64,000 nt of DNA from Molossus alvarezi (GCA_037176705.1 CM073896.1:24998708-25062707), one strand, 5' to 3'. Shown: positions 22,294-34,731, counted from the stretch's first letter. Translations and numbers: made by a program. Notes: generated by a model from the sequence alone, not told the origin.

Positions 22294-22960
22294 GAGAGTT
22301 AATATTTTTAAATGTCCTAAAGCCATCTATAGCACTGCAACCTATCAAAATTATAATGACATTCTTCACAGAAATAGAAATAACAATCCAAAGATTTGTA
22401 TGGAACCACAAAAACCCAAACATTCAAAGAAGTCCTGAGAAAGAAGAACAAAGCTGGAACCATTATACTGCTTGATTTTAAACTATATCACAAAGCTATA
22501 GTAATCAATACAATATGGTACTGGTGTAAAAACACATAGACCAATGGAACAGCATTGAGAGCCAAGAAATTAACCCACACATATACAGTCAACTAATATT
22601 GACGAGAGAGACAAGAATACTCAATGAGGAAAAGATAGTCTCTTTAAAAGAATGAAACTGGACTGCTCACAAAAATTAACCCAAAATGGATGAAAGACTT
22701 AAATATGAACCTAAAATCATAAAACCCTTAGAAAAAAACAGGGAAAAAATTCTTTGGCATTGGTCTTGGCAATGATTTTTTGGAAATTATATCAGAAGCA
22801 CAAGCAACAAAAGCAAAAATCAAGTGGGATTACATCAAACTAAAAAAGCTTCCACATAGCAAAAGAAACCATCAGGAAAATGCAAAGGCAACCTATGAGA
22901 TGGGAGAAAACTTTGAAGCAACATGTCTGAGAAGGGATTAATGTGAGCTTCTTTAAAAAG

Positions 22961-24988
22961 AGTGATTTCTCAAACAGGATCCCTAAGAGGTACTTGTATT
23001 TTCTTATCTCTCGGGAACAGACACTAATCTTGGAATTTAAAGTAATAGTTTCTTCAGAGATGTTGTAGAAATCATTAGCAATCTAACATGGCATTTTTTG
23101 CAGCGGAAGTAGTTGGTTAAGGCAACAGAACTCTGAAATGGTAGGTGTCCTGTTCTATGATATTCTTCCAACACAAAGCACAAGCATTTCAAAGTTTAAA
23201 ATGTTCACTTTCTATATGCAAAGTCTATGGTACCTGAAGAACATGGGAGCAGAAATTTGCAATATTGTCTACTTAAGAAATACCTTCAAAAAATGAAAGT
23301 CTAAATAATCTTATGCTACTGTATAAACTAAGGGAATGCATTTTACCTCTTTGAATCAACTTTTCCTTTATTTACACTAAAATGAAAAACTTGGCTATAT
23401 CACCTTCTGGTCACTTTATATTTAGGCTATTGTTATTATTCTATAACTGCAAATATTAATATTAATTAATATTAATAAATATTAATTATTCTTTTATTTC
23501 TTCCTCTGAAATCTCCATCGATCCAAAGCATATTTGTGAGTGATGAGCTGCCCCCTTTGAGCTTGATGGGGAGTTAAGTGTAAGAATGTTGCTCTATTAA
23601 AACATGGATTTATAAATGCCTGACAGAAGGAAAGAAACAATTGAAGAAATTTTGATATAAGGAAATAAAAATAGGAAAATAATAAGGCCAGAAATAATGT
23701 TAGTAGAAATTAATATTATACAGTCACATATTATTGTCATAGGTGGAAGCAAATTTTCTTCTAATCTTTCTAGCAGGTGAAGATATAGAGAAAAATAATA
23801 ATTTAAAAGGTTTATTGAATGAAAAGTATGAATTTTCTTGAGAAAAAAAACTTTTTGTTATCTTTTCTCAAAGGGAACAGTGTTCAGTGTGGTAGATAAC
23901 ATCTTCAATATCTCAGAATTTTATAACAGCTGAGTTTTATAATATTTTCAGTAGCTTGAGGGTGAACGGCAAAACACACATTCAGTGTTATGCCATTGAG
24001 CTAGGTAGGATTTCTAAACATTGGCTATAATGAGATTTTGGGCTGGATTATATTTTTTTGTGAGTGGCTATCCTGTGCATTGTCAAAATTTTGACTGAAT
24101 AGTGGTCTCTTATTACTCTGGGAAGGTGGGGTCTAGATTGTCTATCTAGGAGCCTGCAATCTGGTAGATATAACAGACAAAACAAAACTGAGTAATAATT
24201 AAAACTACCTTGAAGAAATTTGTATAAAGGGGGAATAAAATTATTAAACCAGCAATAAAATTAGTGGAAAGTACTTACTCCTTTTCCTATTAAGATTGTT
24301 TTTAAACCTGAATTCTAAGCTACCTAGGAATGTTATTAATTTTTCTTTGGTATCTCTCAGGTATACATGTTAAAAAACTTCTGTTTATTTTTCTGTAAGA
24401 AGCCTTTCTCTTATTGTAGTGGAATCGGCTAAGAACTCAGAAGGGTAGAAGAGCCATTTTTCTTTCTTGCACAGGAAAAAGTGATGGAAGTACTAGCAAG
24501 GAGGTGAGTTTGAAATTGATTTGATGACAAGAGAAAGGCATTCATGTTTTCTGGCTGAAATGATGAAATGATGTTTTGAGGAGGTAAGCATGAGGTGATG
24601 CTCATAAAGAGAGAAAGAGGACAGGACAACCTACTAGAAGGCCCTTCAAATAATAAGTTGTTTATTTACAGGTGCCAGGATTAATAGAAGCATTGGGAAT
24701 AGGAGTTGGAAGAGGTTTAAATTGCTGCACCAATACAAATGCCTTCCTAATTGATTTAGGCAGGTTTGTTTCCTTAAATCCCATTTTTGCTTAATTGGTG
24801 GTTTGTTAGATAACAATATCCTTATGTTATTGTGTACCTTTCCTTCAAACTCACCATATCTTAACCTAATTAGATTATTTTGGTTGTAAGTAATAAAAAC
24901 CAATACTAACTGCCTTAGACAGAAAAAAGAAATCCAAAGAATGTGCTGAGTAGTCAAGCCTCAAGAAATAAGAAACCAGGGCAGCTCA
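22961..24988. other. Plain AT-rich sequence; no gene seen
   Basis: Two kilobases without a confident repeat, exon or RNA gene. A minus-strand 103-codon frame at 24646-24957 has no recognisable domain. Confidence 0.4.
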
Positions 24989-25005
24989 AGAATATTACTG
25001 GTGGG

Positions 25006-25098
25006 CCCTGGCCAGTTTGGCTCAGCAGTTGAGCGTTGGCCTGCGGACCAGAGAGTCCTGGGTTCAGTTCCCGCTAGGGGCATGTACCATAAAAAAAG
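25006..25098 (+). mobile_element. Head-only VES SINE (tRNA part plus A-tail)
   Basis: Only about 85 bases of the tRNA-like head are present, from CCCTGGCCAGTTTGGCTCAG to GGGGCATGTACC, followed directly by an A-rich tail. AGAATATTACTGGTGGG at 24989-25005 and again at 25099-25115 is a perfect 17-base target-site duplication. This is therefore a complete insertion of a shortened RNA, not a later deletion. The A and B boxes lie in the retained part. Confidence 0.92.
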
Positions 25099-25115
25099 AG
25101 AATATTACTGGTGGG

Positions 25116-25862
25116 TCAGTCTTCTAGAATGCTTTAATTCCAAACACTCACCTATCAAGAATTTCCTCTATCTATCTAACAGATTCCCAAATTCAGGGAG
25201 AGAGGATCTTATTAACTCGTTGGGGTCCAACCAACTACAACACATTGACGTGTGACTGCTGAAAATCTACACGCTGTTCAGAGGGGAAAGAAATTCTGAG
25301 AGGGGTCTTTTGAGTTGTGAAGATGAGGGTCACATCCTAGAGATGGGGGTGTTGGGGGTGTGGTGAGTAGGAATGAACTGCCTCAGCAGAAGGTAGCAGC
25401 ATGGAAGAAAGAACACACGGGCCAAACAGCACGTACCAGTTATCTTTTAAAATTTCCCCAAAGCTATCATATTCTTCTATTTACATACTGTAGACTTTAT
25501 TCCAGGTTGCAGTGTGTCCATCTTAAAACTGGATTTCATTACTAGGAAAGAAGTGTAGAGTGGATATTAAGATAAATAGCTAACAGCTTTATGACACACT
25601 TGGGAAAGTAAATTATACACACACACGCATGTATGTATACACATAAATATATGTGCATGCATATGTGGAGTAAATATGCATATGTTTATATGTGTATGTG
25701 TATGTACATGCATATATATGTATATACATATATAAATAATTTTATGTTTATTTGATGTCTCCAGGAACCATAAAGACTGAAAACAGTTACTTCATGATTT
25801 GTAATTAAGTCAGTATTGGCTGATACATTTCTGTAAATTCTAGTCTGGAGTGATGCTTAATG
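25116..25862. other. Plain sequence with a purine/pyrimidine microsatellite
   Basis: No gene seen. 25614-25740 is an imperfect alternating tract of TG, TA and CA steps (ATATGTGCATGCATATGTG and similar), potentially Z-DNA-prone. Confidence 0.6.
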
Positions 25863-25878
25863 AAAAATAGGTGACTTT

Positions 25879-26035
25879 GGTTGCGGGTTCGATCCCCAGC
25901 CCTGTTTGGGGTCGCGCAGGGACAACCAATTGATGTGTCTCTCTCACATCGATGTTTCTCTCTCTCTCTCCCTCCCTCTGCTCTATCTAAAAATCAATGA
26001 AAAAATATCCTCAGGTAAGGATTAACAAAATAATA
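25879..26035 (+). mobile_element. 5'-truncated VES SINE
   Basis: Begins in the middle of the head at GGTTGCGGGTTCGATCCCC (B-box region) and ends in a GATTAACAAAATAA tail. Flanks AAAAATAGGTGACTTT (25863-25878) and AAAAATAGGTGATTT (about 26037-26051) are a near-perfect target-site duplication, so the truncation happened at insertion. Confidence 0.85.
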
Positions 26036-26051
26036 AAAAAATAGGTGATTT

Positions 26052-26638
26052 ATGGTTAACTGTTGTTAGGGAATGCTTTATACGGTACTGTGGGTACAGA
26101 TTCACGATCCAGATTAGCATGTTAAAGGTTAGAAAGGTCCTGCAGTCACAAGCTTGTTTTATGTGAACCCAGAATATTCTAAACTTCATGGAAACACATT
26201 TTTCTTTTTATATATTCCTATCAATATTACATATTCATATTTATATTCTGAGAAACATTGGGATAGCAAAACAATACTAGAAGTTAAAGAAAATTTTAAA
26301 TTCATAAATTAAAAAAACAGTTTAAAAATCTTAGACAGTAACCATATTTTTGTTTAATTTTATAGATGATATTTACCTAATATTATATCATTGAAAATAC
26401 AGAGAATTATAAAAGAAAATGACTGCTCACTTTTTATCAATTTTTAAATTTTTATTTCAAAATTTTAAAAAATTAATTTGGGAGTTAACACTTAAAATGA
26501 TTTCTTTATTTCAAATCGAGCTTTTAAATATTAAATCTATACTGTTCTTAAAAACCATTTGGCTAGTTCAGACTGTTTAATACAATGTACAAATTATCTG
26601 AAAAATAATAGTAATAATATTTATAGAGACAAAGTAAA
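26052..26638. other. AT-rich sequence; no gene seen
   Basis: Nothing recognised. Long A/T-rich stretches only. Confidence 0.4.
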
Positions 26639-27513
26639 TGTTGGTGGCAAGAATGGCATAGACCAGTGAGGTCAGACCAGACCTGGATTCAAACTTCTGT
26701 ACTTGAGTTCTGGCTACAAAAGAATTCAGAGGCAAGACTCAAACTATAAAAGAAAGTTTATTTAGAAAGTCACAGAACAGAGATAGAACAAGTGAGCTGT
26801 AGAAGAAATGAGCTTAGGAAACAAGTTACAGAGATAAAAGAGGAGCTTTTGAGCTTAGGAGAGAGGAAGGGGATGGCAAAGCTCCTGTGCAGGAGAGGAG
26901 GCAGGGAAAGGCATATGGGCTCCCAGGGGCTTTTAAGGGCAGGGATTTTAGGGGAGCTCTGCAGGGAGGATCTCAATAGAATATTCATCAGCTTTCCAGG
27001 TGTGTGCTTTCAGGGTCACGGTCTCCACTGATTGGTCGGCGCCAGGTCAGTGAGTTATTAGTCATTGCTGCAGGTCCTGAGATCAGCCATGGCCTCAGGT
27101 CTGGTTTTGCTGCTTTTCTGGGCCTGGAGCTGAAACACAACTGAGGCTTAGATGTATTTGATGCAGGTCAGAACCTCTTTGTCCTAGGGGCTTGATGTTT
27201 AAGGGCTAATCTCTGCCCCTCCTTGCTTGTTCCCCTCATAGGAGGTCTAACCCACATGACTAGCAACACACCAGGGGAGGAAAGGGGAGGGGAGGGTCGG
27301 AACTGCCTAACCAGCGCTAGGAAAGGTCACTGGTGGGGGTTCTAAACTGCATGACCAGGGATATGTCAGGGGAAGAAATGTCACCCTGGAGGGGAGGTCC
27401 TTGTTTTCCCAGTTTTGCCTACTGCTAGGCTTTGGAGGCTTTCTGCCCTGGTGACCTTATTTACCTGGCTCATCATCCTTGCTCTGATCATGTCTGTTTA
27501 ACTGCCTACCACA
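26639..27513 (-). mobile_element. Probable solo LTR of an endogenous retrovirus
   Basis: Minus-strand order fits a retroviral LTR. There is a CCAAT box at 27035-27031, a TTAAAAG TATA-like box near 26936, and an AATAAA at 26762-26757. A U5-like stretch (AACTTTCTTTTATAGTTTGA) follows. Putative ends are TGTGGTAGGC at 27513 and CCACCAACA at 26639. No primer-binding site or internal retroviral gene adjoins it, so a solo LTR is the simplest reading. A direct repeat at the ends was not found, and the limits and family are uncertain (ERV1-like by style). Confidence 0.45.
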
Positions 27514-30032
27514 TTACAATTCAAAGATTTTTATTGCTTTACACCTTCCTTTCTGCAACTCATTTGTCTTTAGTTGTCCTTCATCATTTTAAATGTAAAA
27601 ATCTCATTGAGGAAGTCATCTTTTAGTTTCTTTAACAAGATGGAAGGGTCATAAAGTTTAATAGGTCTTAAATGTCCCTGTACCTCACACCTTTGCATCA
27701 GACAAAGGAAACTATTTGGACTGTCTGAAAATGCTAAGGGCTGTATTACATTAAATGTAGGCCTTGTAATTGCTTGTGTCAACTTATCCTACTGGTAGGG
27801 AAATATGTACCCAAGTTCCATGTGGATATTGTTTCTTTGAACACCAGAAATTATTCTAAGTAAATGTCATCAAAGTAATCTTTTCAAATGAGTTAGCTAT
27901 GTCTTTAGTTTGTAAATTACATAATATGAACTATTTTCAATCAAACAACCACCACTAGAAATCAAAGAATTTGTATATTAGAAGGATATTGGTTTTTTTT
28001 AATCAACTTTTCATTTTCTTTATTACATGGAGCAGTATAGATGGACATTGGGGACAGACTTTATACTAAAATTAAAATTCTCAAAAGAAATCCCATGTAA
28101 ATAAAATATGCAATTAAATTAATGAGGGAAAGTTATATTTTTGGTTAAGTAAATAATTTTTTAAGAAATATTTTTATTGTAACACCTAGTTACAAAATGT
28201 TCTTGAGATGACTATAAAGCTATAAGGGAGCTTAGAGTGGATTTTTTCTCTTTTCCCAGAGAAGAATTTTCCTTGACTTACTACATATAATTTCATCATA
28301 AGTACAATCAAATCTTGCCTTGATAACATTGAATTTTAGATGTTTCAGAGAAATCATTCAGGAATTCATTGGTGATGTATGAGAAAGTGACCTTGACTGG
28401 GAGTCTATTTGGATTTTGGATAGATTCTTTGACCTCTTTGATCTTCCATTTGTTCATTTGTGATATAAAAGTATTCTTCTCTGAAGCCATTTCTAGACCT
28501 TAAATATCTTTAGGGCTAAAAATTATGACTCTTTGTACTATGAATTTGCAAGAAGTAAAAGATTTGAAACATTATCATTTTGTCTCAGATGGTCTATAGA
28601 AAATTCTTTTCTAAATAAATACCCAATATTAACTGATTTTCATCTATAAGCACAATGCCCCATATAATGTACAATATGTATTTGAATGATTGATGGTTCT
28701 GAATTTGTTGGATTGAATTCTGGTTTTATTGTAGCTTGTTCATTACCCATTGTATTAGAACTGAGTTACTAATAGAACAAATTCATGTCCAAGTGACTAG
28801 ACATACACATGATTGCTAAATAAACAAAATATAGCTTTGCTATTTCTTCTACTGACCTTAGTGCTTCCCCACTTCCCATTCCACTCAAGGACGCTGACTC
28901 CCCTCATCAAAGTCAGCTCTCACCCGAATACCAGCTATAAATGACTGATGATAGTATAAAGCATTTTCTTTCTTGAAGTTAAAAAGACGAATTTGTAGTA
29001 GCTTTTCGGATAATAGTCTATTATCTAGGAATGACATGTTTTGGGCAGCATCCTCCCTTCCTTTTATTTAATAAACACATTGCATATCTCTTATAATGTG
29101 CACTTCCTTCTAAAACATACATACTCTCTGCAAATCACAGGGTTTCCTAAAGCTTGTACTCCAGAGAGGAAGAAAGGCAGTGAACCACGTCATCATTACA
29201 AAACAAAAGTCCATGACTTCTGTGATGACCTGATGTGTGAACACACAATAGTACTTGATTTTTTGTATAACAAAAGAAGTCACAAGGCTCTTCCCTCATT
29301 TCTCTTTAATTGTTAAAAATAAAACAACAGTAAAGAAGATTTTTGTCAAGGAAAATACCCATGATTTGACCATTGTCAGTCAACAGCTTTCCCTTTCTGT
29401 ATATCCTCTTGGAGCTGTCCATGGTCACGTGTATTTTATATGGACATTAACATGGTATATTGGGGGGTTGTGTATGTTACTATTGTTATTGAATGTTGTT
29501 TAGCAAAATATTGCAATAATATCTTTATAATTATTTATTTTAGGGTAGACATAATATCATTTTATGATGAGATGCCATAATCTACTTGAGCAATTCTGTT
29601 TTGTTAAATAATATTGCCCAACACAGAACATCATCATTGACAGAGCTATTTTTATCTGTTGAATTATTTCATAGAAGTAAATTACAGGATCATAGGTATG
29701 AGCATTTTGGTATTTATTGTCATGAATTCTTCATTGTTTTTCAAAGATGCTATACCAATTTCCTGTGCCATCATAATTACGTATTACATTTTGAGTAAAT
29801 TATTTTATTCAAGAAGAATTTGCTGAATATTAGCATGGCCAAGGTTTTGTGTTGAACAAATTAAAGATACTTAAAGCTAATTGTATCTTTTGGGTTACCT
29901 GAAGGGGTGGAACAAGATAAAGCCCTTTGGAGCCCTCAGGTACAGAGGAGGAATTTGTGAGTGCTTTACATAAGACAGTTCACAAACTCTATCACAGTGA
30001 AGCATTAAAACATGATTTGTTTAAAATCTGGT
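27514..30032. other. Plain AT-rich sequence; no gene seen
   Basis: About 2.5 kb with no recognised repeat. Small open frames (for example 29041-29316) lack splice context and domains. Confidence 0.4.
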
Positions 30033-30058
30033 TCTAACCAATATTGTCCTCTGTGCAG

Positions 30059-30172
30059 CATCATGGGTAACCCATCCAGCCCACTGGGCTTCTCCCTGAG
30101 GACTGCTCACGGGACAATCAGCTTTCAAAGTGTGCTGCCTTTTATTGATGTCTTGTCTAATATATTCAACAG
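30059..30172 (+). CDS. Possible coding exon with canonical splice sites, product unknown
   Basis: A branch-like CTAAC at about 30033 and acceptor TTGTCCTCTGTGCAG end at 30058. An exact CAACAG|GTAAAC donor follows at 30172/30173. The 114-base interval between them is open in one plus-strand frame (beginning IMGNPSSPLGFSLRTAHGTI and ending PFIDVLSNIFN), with one base before and two bases after the whole codons. I do not recognise the peptide. The opposite strand is also open here, which weakens the case. It may be an exon of a sparse-exon gene, a long non-coding RNA exon or chance. Confidence 0.33.
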
Positions 30173-30395
30173 GTAAACACATTCCTGGCCCAAACAGTGA
30201 TAACAAGGTATTCAGCAGTAGCTTAGCAGAAGATTATTTTAGAATAGTCTGGTGATACAAGTCTTCCTGTTTTCATCTGTATTTGAGGAAGAATCGCCAA
30301 GTAAACAGAGCATCATTGATGTGCTCAGCTCCTGCAGGCACAACCGCATGCAAATGCTGCTTTATGTACCTCCTCTCACATCTTCTTTTCCCATT

Positions 30396-30577
30396 TACTT
30401 ATTTGCTTTTTAAATATGTTTTTATTGATTTTTAGAGAGAAAGTAAGGAAGAGGGAGAGAGAGGTAGAACCATCACGCTCCTATTGGGGATCAAGCCTGG
30501 GCCCTGAACTGGGAATCAAACCGATGACTTCTTGGTGCATGGGATGATGCTCAACCAACAGCTACACCATTCACTAA
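30396..30577 (-). mobile_element. VES SINE (diverged)
   Basis: Antisense VES-like element with a TTTTTATTGATTTTTAGAGA tail and a much-altered head. TTTTCCCATT flanks it at 30386-30395 and 30578-30587. Confidence 0.8.
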
Positions 30578-30599
30578 TTTTCCCATTCATGAATTTTCA

Positions 30600-30775
30600 G
30601 AATGTTACATGTACTGTCTCCCTTAATCCTCAAACTTATGGGGCATTTGTTATTAACTCCTTTCTATTGATAAGTAAATGGAGTCTCATGAAATTAGGCA
30701 ATCTGTTTAATATCATACAGCTGGTAAATACATTTTGAATCTAGAATTCAGATCCAGGACTGGTTGAGTCTCACT
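30600..30775 (-). repeat. MIR (ancient SINE)
   Basis: Antisense MIR phrases in order: CTTAATCCTCA, TAAGTAAATGGAGTCTCATG and CATACAGCTGGTAAAT. Diverged, as expected of this mammal-wide family. Confidence 0.6.
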
Positions 30776-30914
30776 ATTCTTTCTACTGGGTGCCACTGCT
30801 TAGTTTTTTACTTTGAGGTTTATGTGATGTTCTTAGATTTGGGAACACATCTATAAATTGCCCTTTCTTTCCTGCTTCTCACTTATTCTTTCTCTATTTG
30901 GTGACACAACCAGT

Positions 30915-30964
30915 ATTTAATGCTTATTGAACATCAATTTTCATGTATATCCTAGACAATTATT

Positions 30965-30999
<35 letters not shown>

Positions 31000-31395
31000 T
31001 TTTAATCTTCACCTGAGGACATTTTTGCATTTATCTTCAGATAGAGTGAGAGGGAGAGAGGGAGGAAAAGAGAGAGAGCGAAACATCGATGTGAGAGAGA
31101 CACATCAACTGGTTGCCACCCACACAACACCAACCGGGGCCGGGGACAAACTGTAACTGAGGTACGTGCCCTTAGCAGGAACCAAACCCGGGTCTCTCTG
31201 GTTAATGAGCAGATGTTCTAACCGCTGAGCCAAACTGGCTGGGGCGACAATGATCTCATTTAATCTTCACAGTAACCCTAAGAAGGAACTACTATTAACA
31301 TTACTATTTTATATGTGAGGGATTTGAAACTTTAGAGATGCATGGTAATGTGCCAAGATTCTTCAGTAATTCGGTGGAAGAACTGGGAAAAGTAG
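30915..31395 (-). repeat. MIR interrupted by a VES SINE
   Basis: The piece at 30915-30960 (TTTAATGCTTATTGAACATC) and the piece at 31246-31395 (TCATTTAATCTTCACAGTAA, then CTATTTTATATGTGAGGGAT) are the two halves of one MIR-like copy. The VES at 30961-31245 separates them. Confidence 0.55.
30961..31245 (-). mobile_element. VES SINE with expanded (TAAA)n tail
   Basis: Antisense VES. Its A-rich tail has expanded into about ten TTTA units (30961-31002). GACAAT at 30955-30960 and 31246-31251 is the likely target-site duplication. Confidence 0.9.
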
Positions 31396-33039
31396 AAATG
31401 AGTGCTCTCAGTAGATGTTTAAACCCACTGTTCCAGAATCAAGTAATTGTGTTAATCCCCGTTAGATCAATAGATTGAGGGTTTTCAGCTTTGAATATAT
31501 CTTTAGCTCCTGACTATGGCTGAATTGGAGAGCCTAGCTAGCAGCCTTGGACCTCAAAAAAACACCTCTGAAATAAATGAGAAAATAACTTACCAGTTAA
31601 CTCAGTTTTCACCTTTGGCTATAAGAGGCTACAAGACGTATTTTTTTTTTATTATTATTATTTGCATATATGAAACTCACCCGATAATTGTGTGGGATAA
31701 AATTTTGTAACTGAATAATGCATGGTTAATGCTATTTACCCAAATGAAATTTTAAAATTTCATTCTTATAATTACCTCTATCCTGAGTGAGAGTTGGCTA
31801 ATGATATCTAATTAGGAATTAATAACTACTGAAATAAAAGACAACTACAAATAAATAAAAAATATGTTGTTTATAATACATTTCTTATATTTTAAATCTA
31901 AAGAAATTCAACCTTTTATTGAAACAACTCATTTCTCTGTACTTCAACAGGTAAATTTTGAAAAAATAACTTAAAATGATATTTTGTAAGACATTGAAGT
32001 ATTATTTTGTCCAGTTCAATTTGACATCTTCTCCAGATTCTGCTCCTGTTAACAGTTCCATTGCCCATGCTTCACACATGATCAATATTGGCCACCATCT
32101 GCAGGATACATGGAGTCCAGGTCACATCCATTTTGTTCAAAGAGGCCTGAAAATTCTGTGTTTGGAAAAATTCACATAACTAATACTATCTATGAATAGA
32201 ATCAGAATTAATCCTTGTAAATATAAAAAGTTAAAGCCCTCTAGAAAGCTATACTGTCCATTTCAACCAGGGGATTGAGGTTGGTCCTACTACAATATTT
32301 AATAGCTATAATACAAGCCTCTTACCCAGGTGTCACAGTGGGAACAGTTAATAGAATGTAGTTGCTCTATCCAGGATCTTATGTTCGAGAGCGCTTGTCA
32401 AACAAATAACTGATGGATCAAGAAGAGCTTATAATAGTCATTTGAAATCACAAACAATGTGCTGTGTGAGAACAGAACTTTTAGAGATAATTTACATTAG
32501 TCTGATTGAGGAAGAGAGTAGAAGCTGCCTTTAAATTATATCTTAAAAAGCATTGAATTTTCCAAGGCTCAGGTTGATAAGGGTGGGGATGGAGGAGTTG
32601 GAAAAGGAAGTGAAGGAATACTTGAGTTGGAACATTTGCATGAGCAATAGAATAGAAGCCCAAAATGGATAGGGTTGGCTAGGAAAAGACTTGTAGATGA
32701 ATACAGTTTGGAGCGGAGCCAGTGCTTAGAAGAGGGAGGGAAGTTTAAAGATAGAACGAGTAGTGGCTTCCTACAATGTTTTTCATGTAAAGCTATAGGG
32801 ACCATGCTTGGGGTATTTGCTTTTCTGTATTCCTCTAGCATTGATAGTGCTGAATCTTATGGACTTTTTGCCAGATGAGCAACCATATGTAATGGAATAC
32901 ACAAGAAAAGATGTCTCCTTTCTTTAACTTATTAATATACTATTATATCTTGAATCATTGAATTTTTTCTGTTGTATACCAGCCCCCAAAATTTCAAGGG
33001 CAGAGTTATAAACACCATCCTCCCATCCTTCCAGACATT
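31396..33039. other. Plain sequence; no gene seen
   Basis: No confident repeat or exon. An A/T-rich TTTTTTTTATTATTATTATT tract lies near 31640. Confidence 0.4.
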
Positions 33040-33250
33040 CATCTACCCACCTATCCAGCAAATCTTGGGCACCTTCTGTGCTCTGCGTTCTGCCTAGATT
33101 CTGGAGTTACAAAGCATTAGAAAAGCTCTGACTTCAAGAAGTTCACAATAATCTAGTGGAGGAAACAAATATGCTCCCAAATAAGTAAGGTGTAGACAAT
33201 GTTCTGTGGAAAATAGAGGGGGAAATGCATAGCTATGGCCTTGCCAAAAA
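33040..33250 (+). repeat. Ancient mammalian repeat, family not named
   Basis: Reads like the start of the same old repeat as 13620-14190: a 'GGGCACCTTCTGTGCTCTGC' segment, then 'CTTCAAGAAGTTCACAATAA' and 'CTAGTGGAGGAAACAAATAT'. Weak, diverged match. Confidence 0.35.
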
Positions 33251-33265
33251 AAAAAGTGACTTTAA

Positions 33266-33924
33266 AATTTTTTTTATTAAATGTATTAGGGTGACATTGG
33301 TAATAAAATTACATAGGTTTCAAGTGTACAATTCTCTAATGCATTAACTGTATATTGCACTGTGTGTTTACCACCCAAAAGTCAATCTTCTGCACCATAT
33401 ATTTGACCCCCTTTACCCTTTACTAACTCCCTTCACCCCTCTTTCCCTCTGGTAACCACCATATTGTTGTCTGTGTCTATGAGTTTTTGTTTGTCCTTTT
33501 TGTTCATTTGTTGCTTTCAGTTTTATATCCCACCTGTGAGTAAAATCATATGGTTCTTGACTTTTTCCATTGGATTTATTTCCCTTAGCATAATATTTGT
33601 ATGGTCCATCCACATTGTCACAATGGCAGTATTTCATCTTTTTTTATGGCTGAGTAGTATCCCATCGGATATATGTACCATATCTTCTTTATCCAATCAT
33701 CTATTCGGTGTTTTCAGGTCTTGGCCACTGGAGCATAAGGGTGCATATATCTTTGAAAATAAATGTTTTTAAGTTTTTAGGGTTGATATATTCCATAAGT
33801 GGGGTTGCTGGGTCATATAGTAACTCTATTATGAATTTTTTGAGGAACCTTCTCCATACAGTTTTCCATAATGGCTGTACCTGTTTACATTCCCATCAGC
33901 AGCGAATAAGGGTTCCTTTTTCTC
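33266..33924 (-). mobile_element. 5'-truncated L1
   Basis: Antisense bat-type L1 3' end (TTAGGGTGACATTGGTAATA, then TTTCAAGTGTACAATTCTCT) running into the C-terminal ORF2 region. Flanks AAAAAGTGACTTTAAAATT (about 33251-33269) and AAAAGGTGACTTTTAATTT (33925-33943) look like the target-site duplication. Confidence 0.85.
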
Positions 33925-34049
33925 AAAAGGTGACTTTTAATTTAAGTTATTAAGGATAAATAAGTGTTCTCCACATGGACAAAGAGGAGAAAGAATGAGA
34001 GCCATTGATCAAACTCTGCTATATGGCAGGCACAGGATTGGGTTTATTT

Positions 34050-34200
34050 TACATAAAATAACATTTAATTTACCTGGGAACAATCTTATTATGTCTACTT
34101 TATAGATGTAAAAACATGGGATCAGAGAGATGAAGCCACCTTCTCAAGATTACATGGGCAAGTTCTCTAAGAGCTGACACATAAGCCCAAATCTGTAAAA
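34050..34200 (-). repeat. MIR fragment
   Basis: Antisense MIR phrases: CTACTTTATAGATGTAAAAA, GATCAGAGAGATGAAG and CAAGATTACATGGGCAAG. Confidence 0.5.
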
Positions 34201-34731
34201 TCAAAAGGCTCATAGTAGTTCAACTTTGATATCCTGAAGAAGGGAAGATTATTTTTCCAAACTGTGCTTAACATTGACAGAAGACAATAGGGACAAGAAT
34301 GACTCTCAGCTGTGAAGCAAGCGCAGTTTATCTAGTTGGTGTCACCAGCTGCCGTAGCTCAACATGACAGCCCTGATACAAACTAGAGAAGTGTTCCATC
34401 ATCTGGATGTTTTCAGTCTTCTTGACAAGAGCATGCACCTGTCATGTTTTTCATATTCTCAGACCTTCTAATTCTGCCACCAGGTAATGCACTAACAGTT
34501 TTAATTAGGCTGATCTATAGACAATCAGTACAAGCTTCCCAAACTACTGTCTCTGGAACATCAACATAATTGTCCTAGCACAGCTATTTCCAAAAAATAT
34601 GAAGTGGATTACATCTGTGAATTTCTAGTAGACACAGTAAAAAACAGAAATTAATTTAATTATATATAAAACTTTATCCACATTCAAAATATCATTTCAA
34701 TATGTAATCAATGTTAAAATTATCCTGGTAT

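Larger units (their letters stand above)
19740..22960 (+). mobile_element. Old plus-strand L1 with tandem-array 5'UTR
   Basis: The 5'UTR-like part runs from about 19740 to 21480 and includes a degenerate tandem array (20120-21310). An A-rich ORF1-like remnant follows (about 21480-21830). A jump leads to ORF2 reverse-transcriptase-to-C-terminal sequence (about 21850-22960), including ACAATATGGTACTGGTGTAA and GGGATTACATCAAACTAAAA. Frames are broken throughout and much of ORF1 and the ORF2 N-terminal half is deleted. It begins immediately after the poly(A) of the previous L1. Confidence 0.7.
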
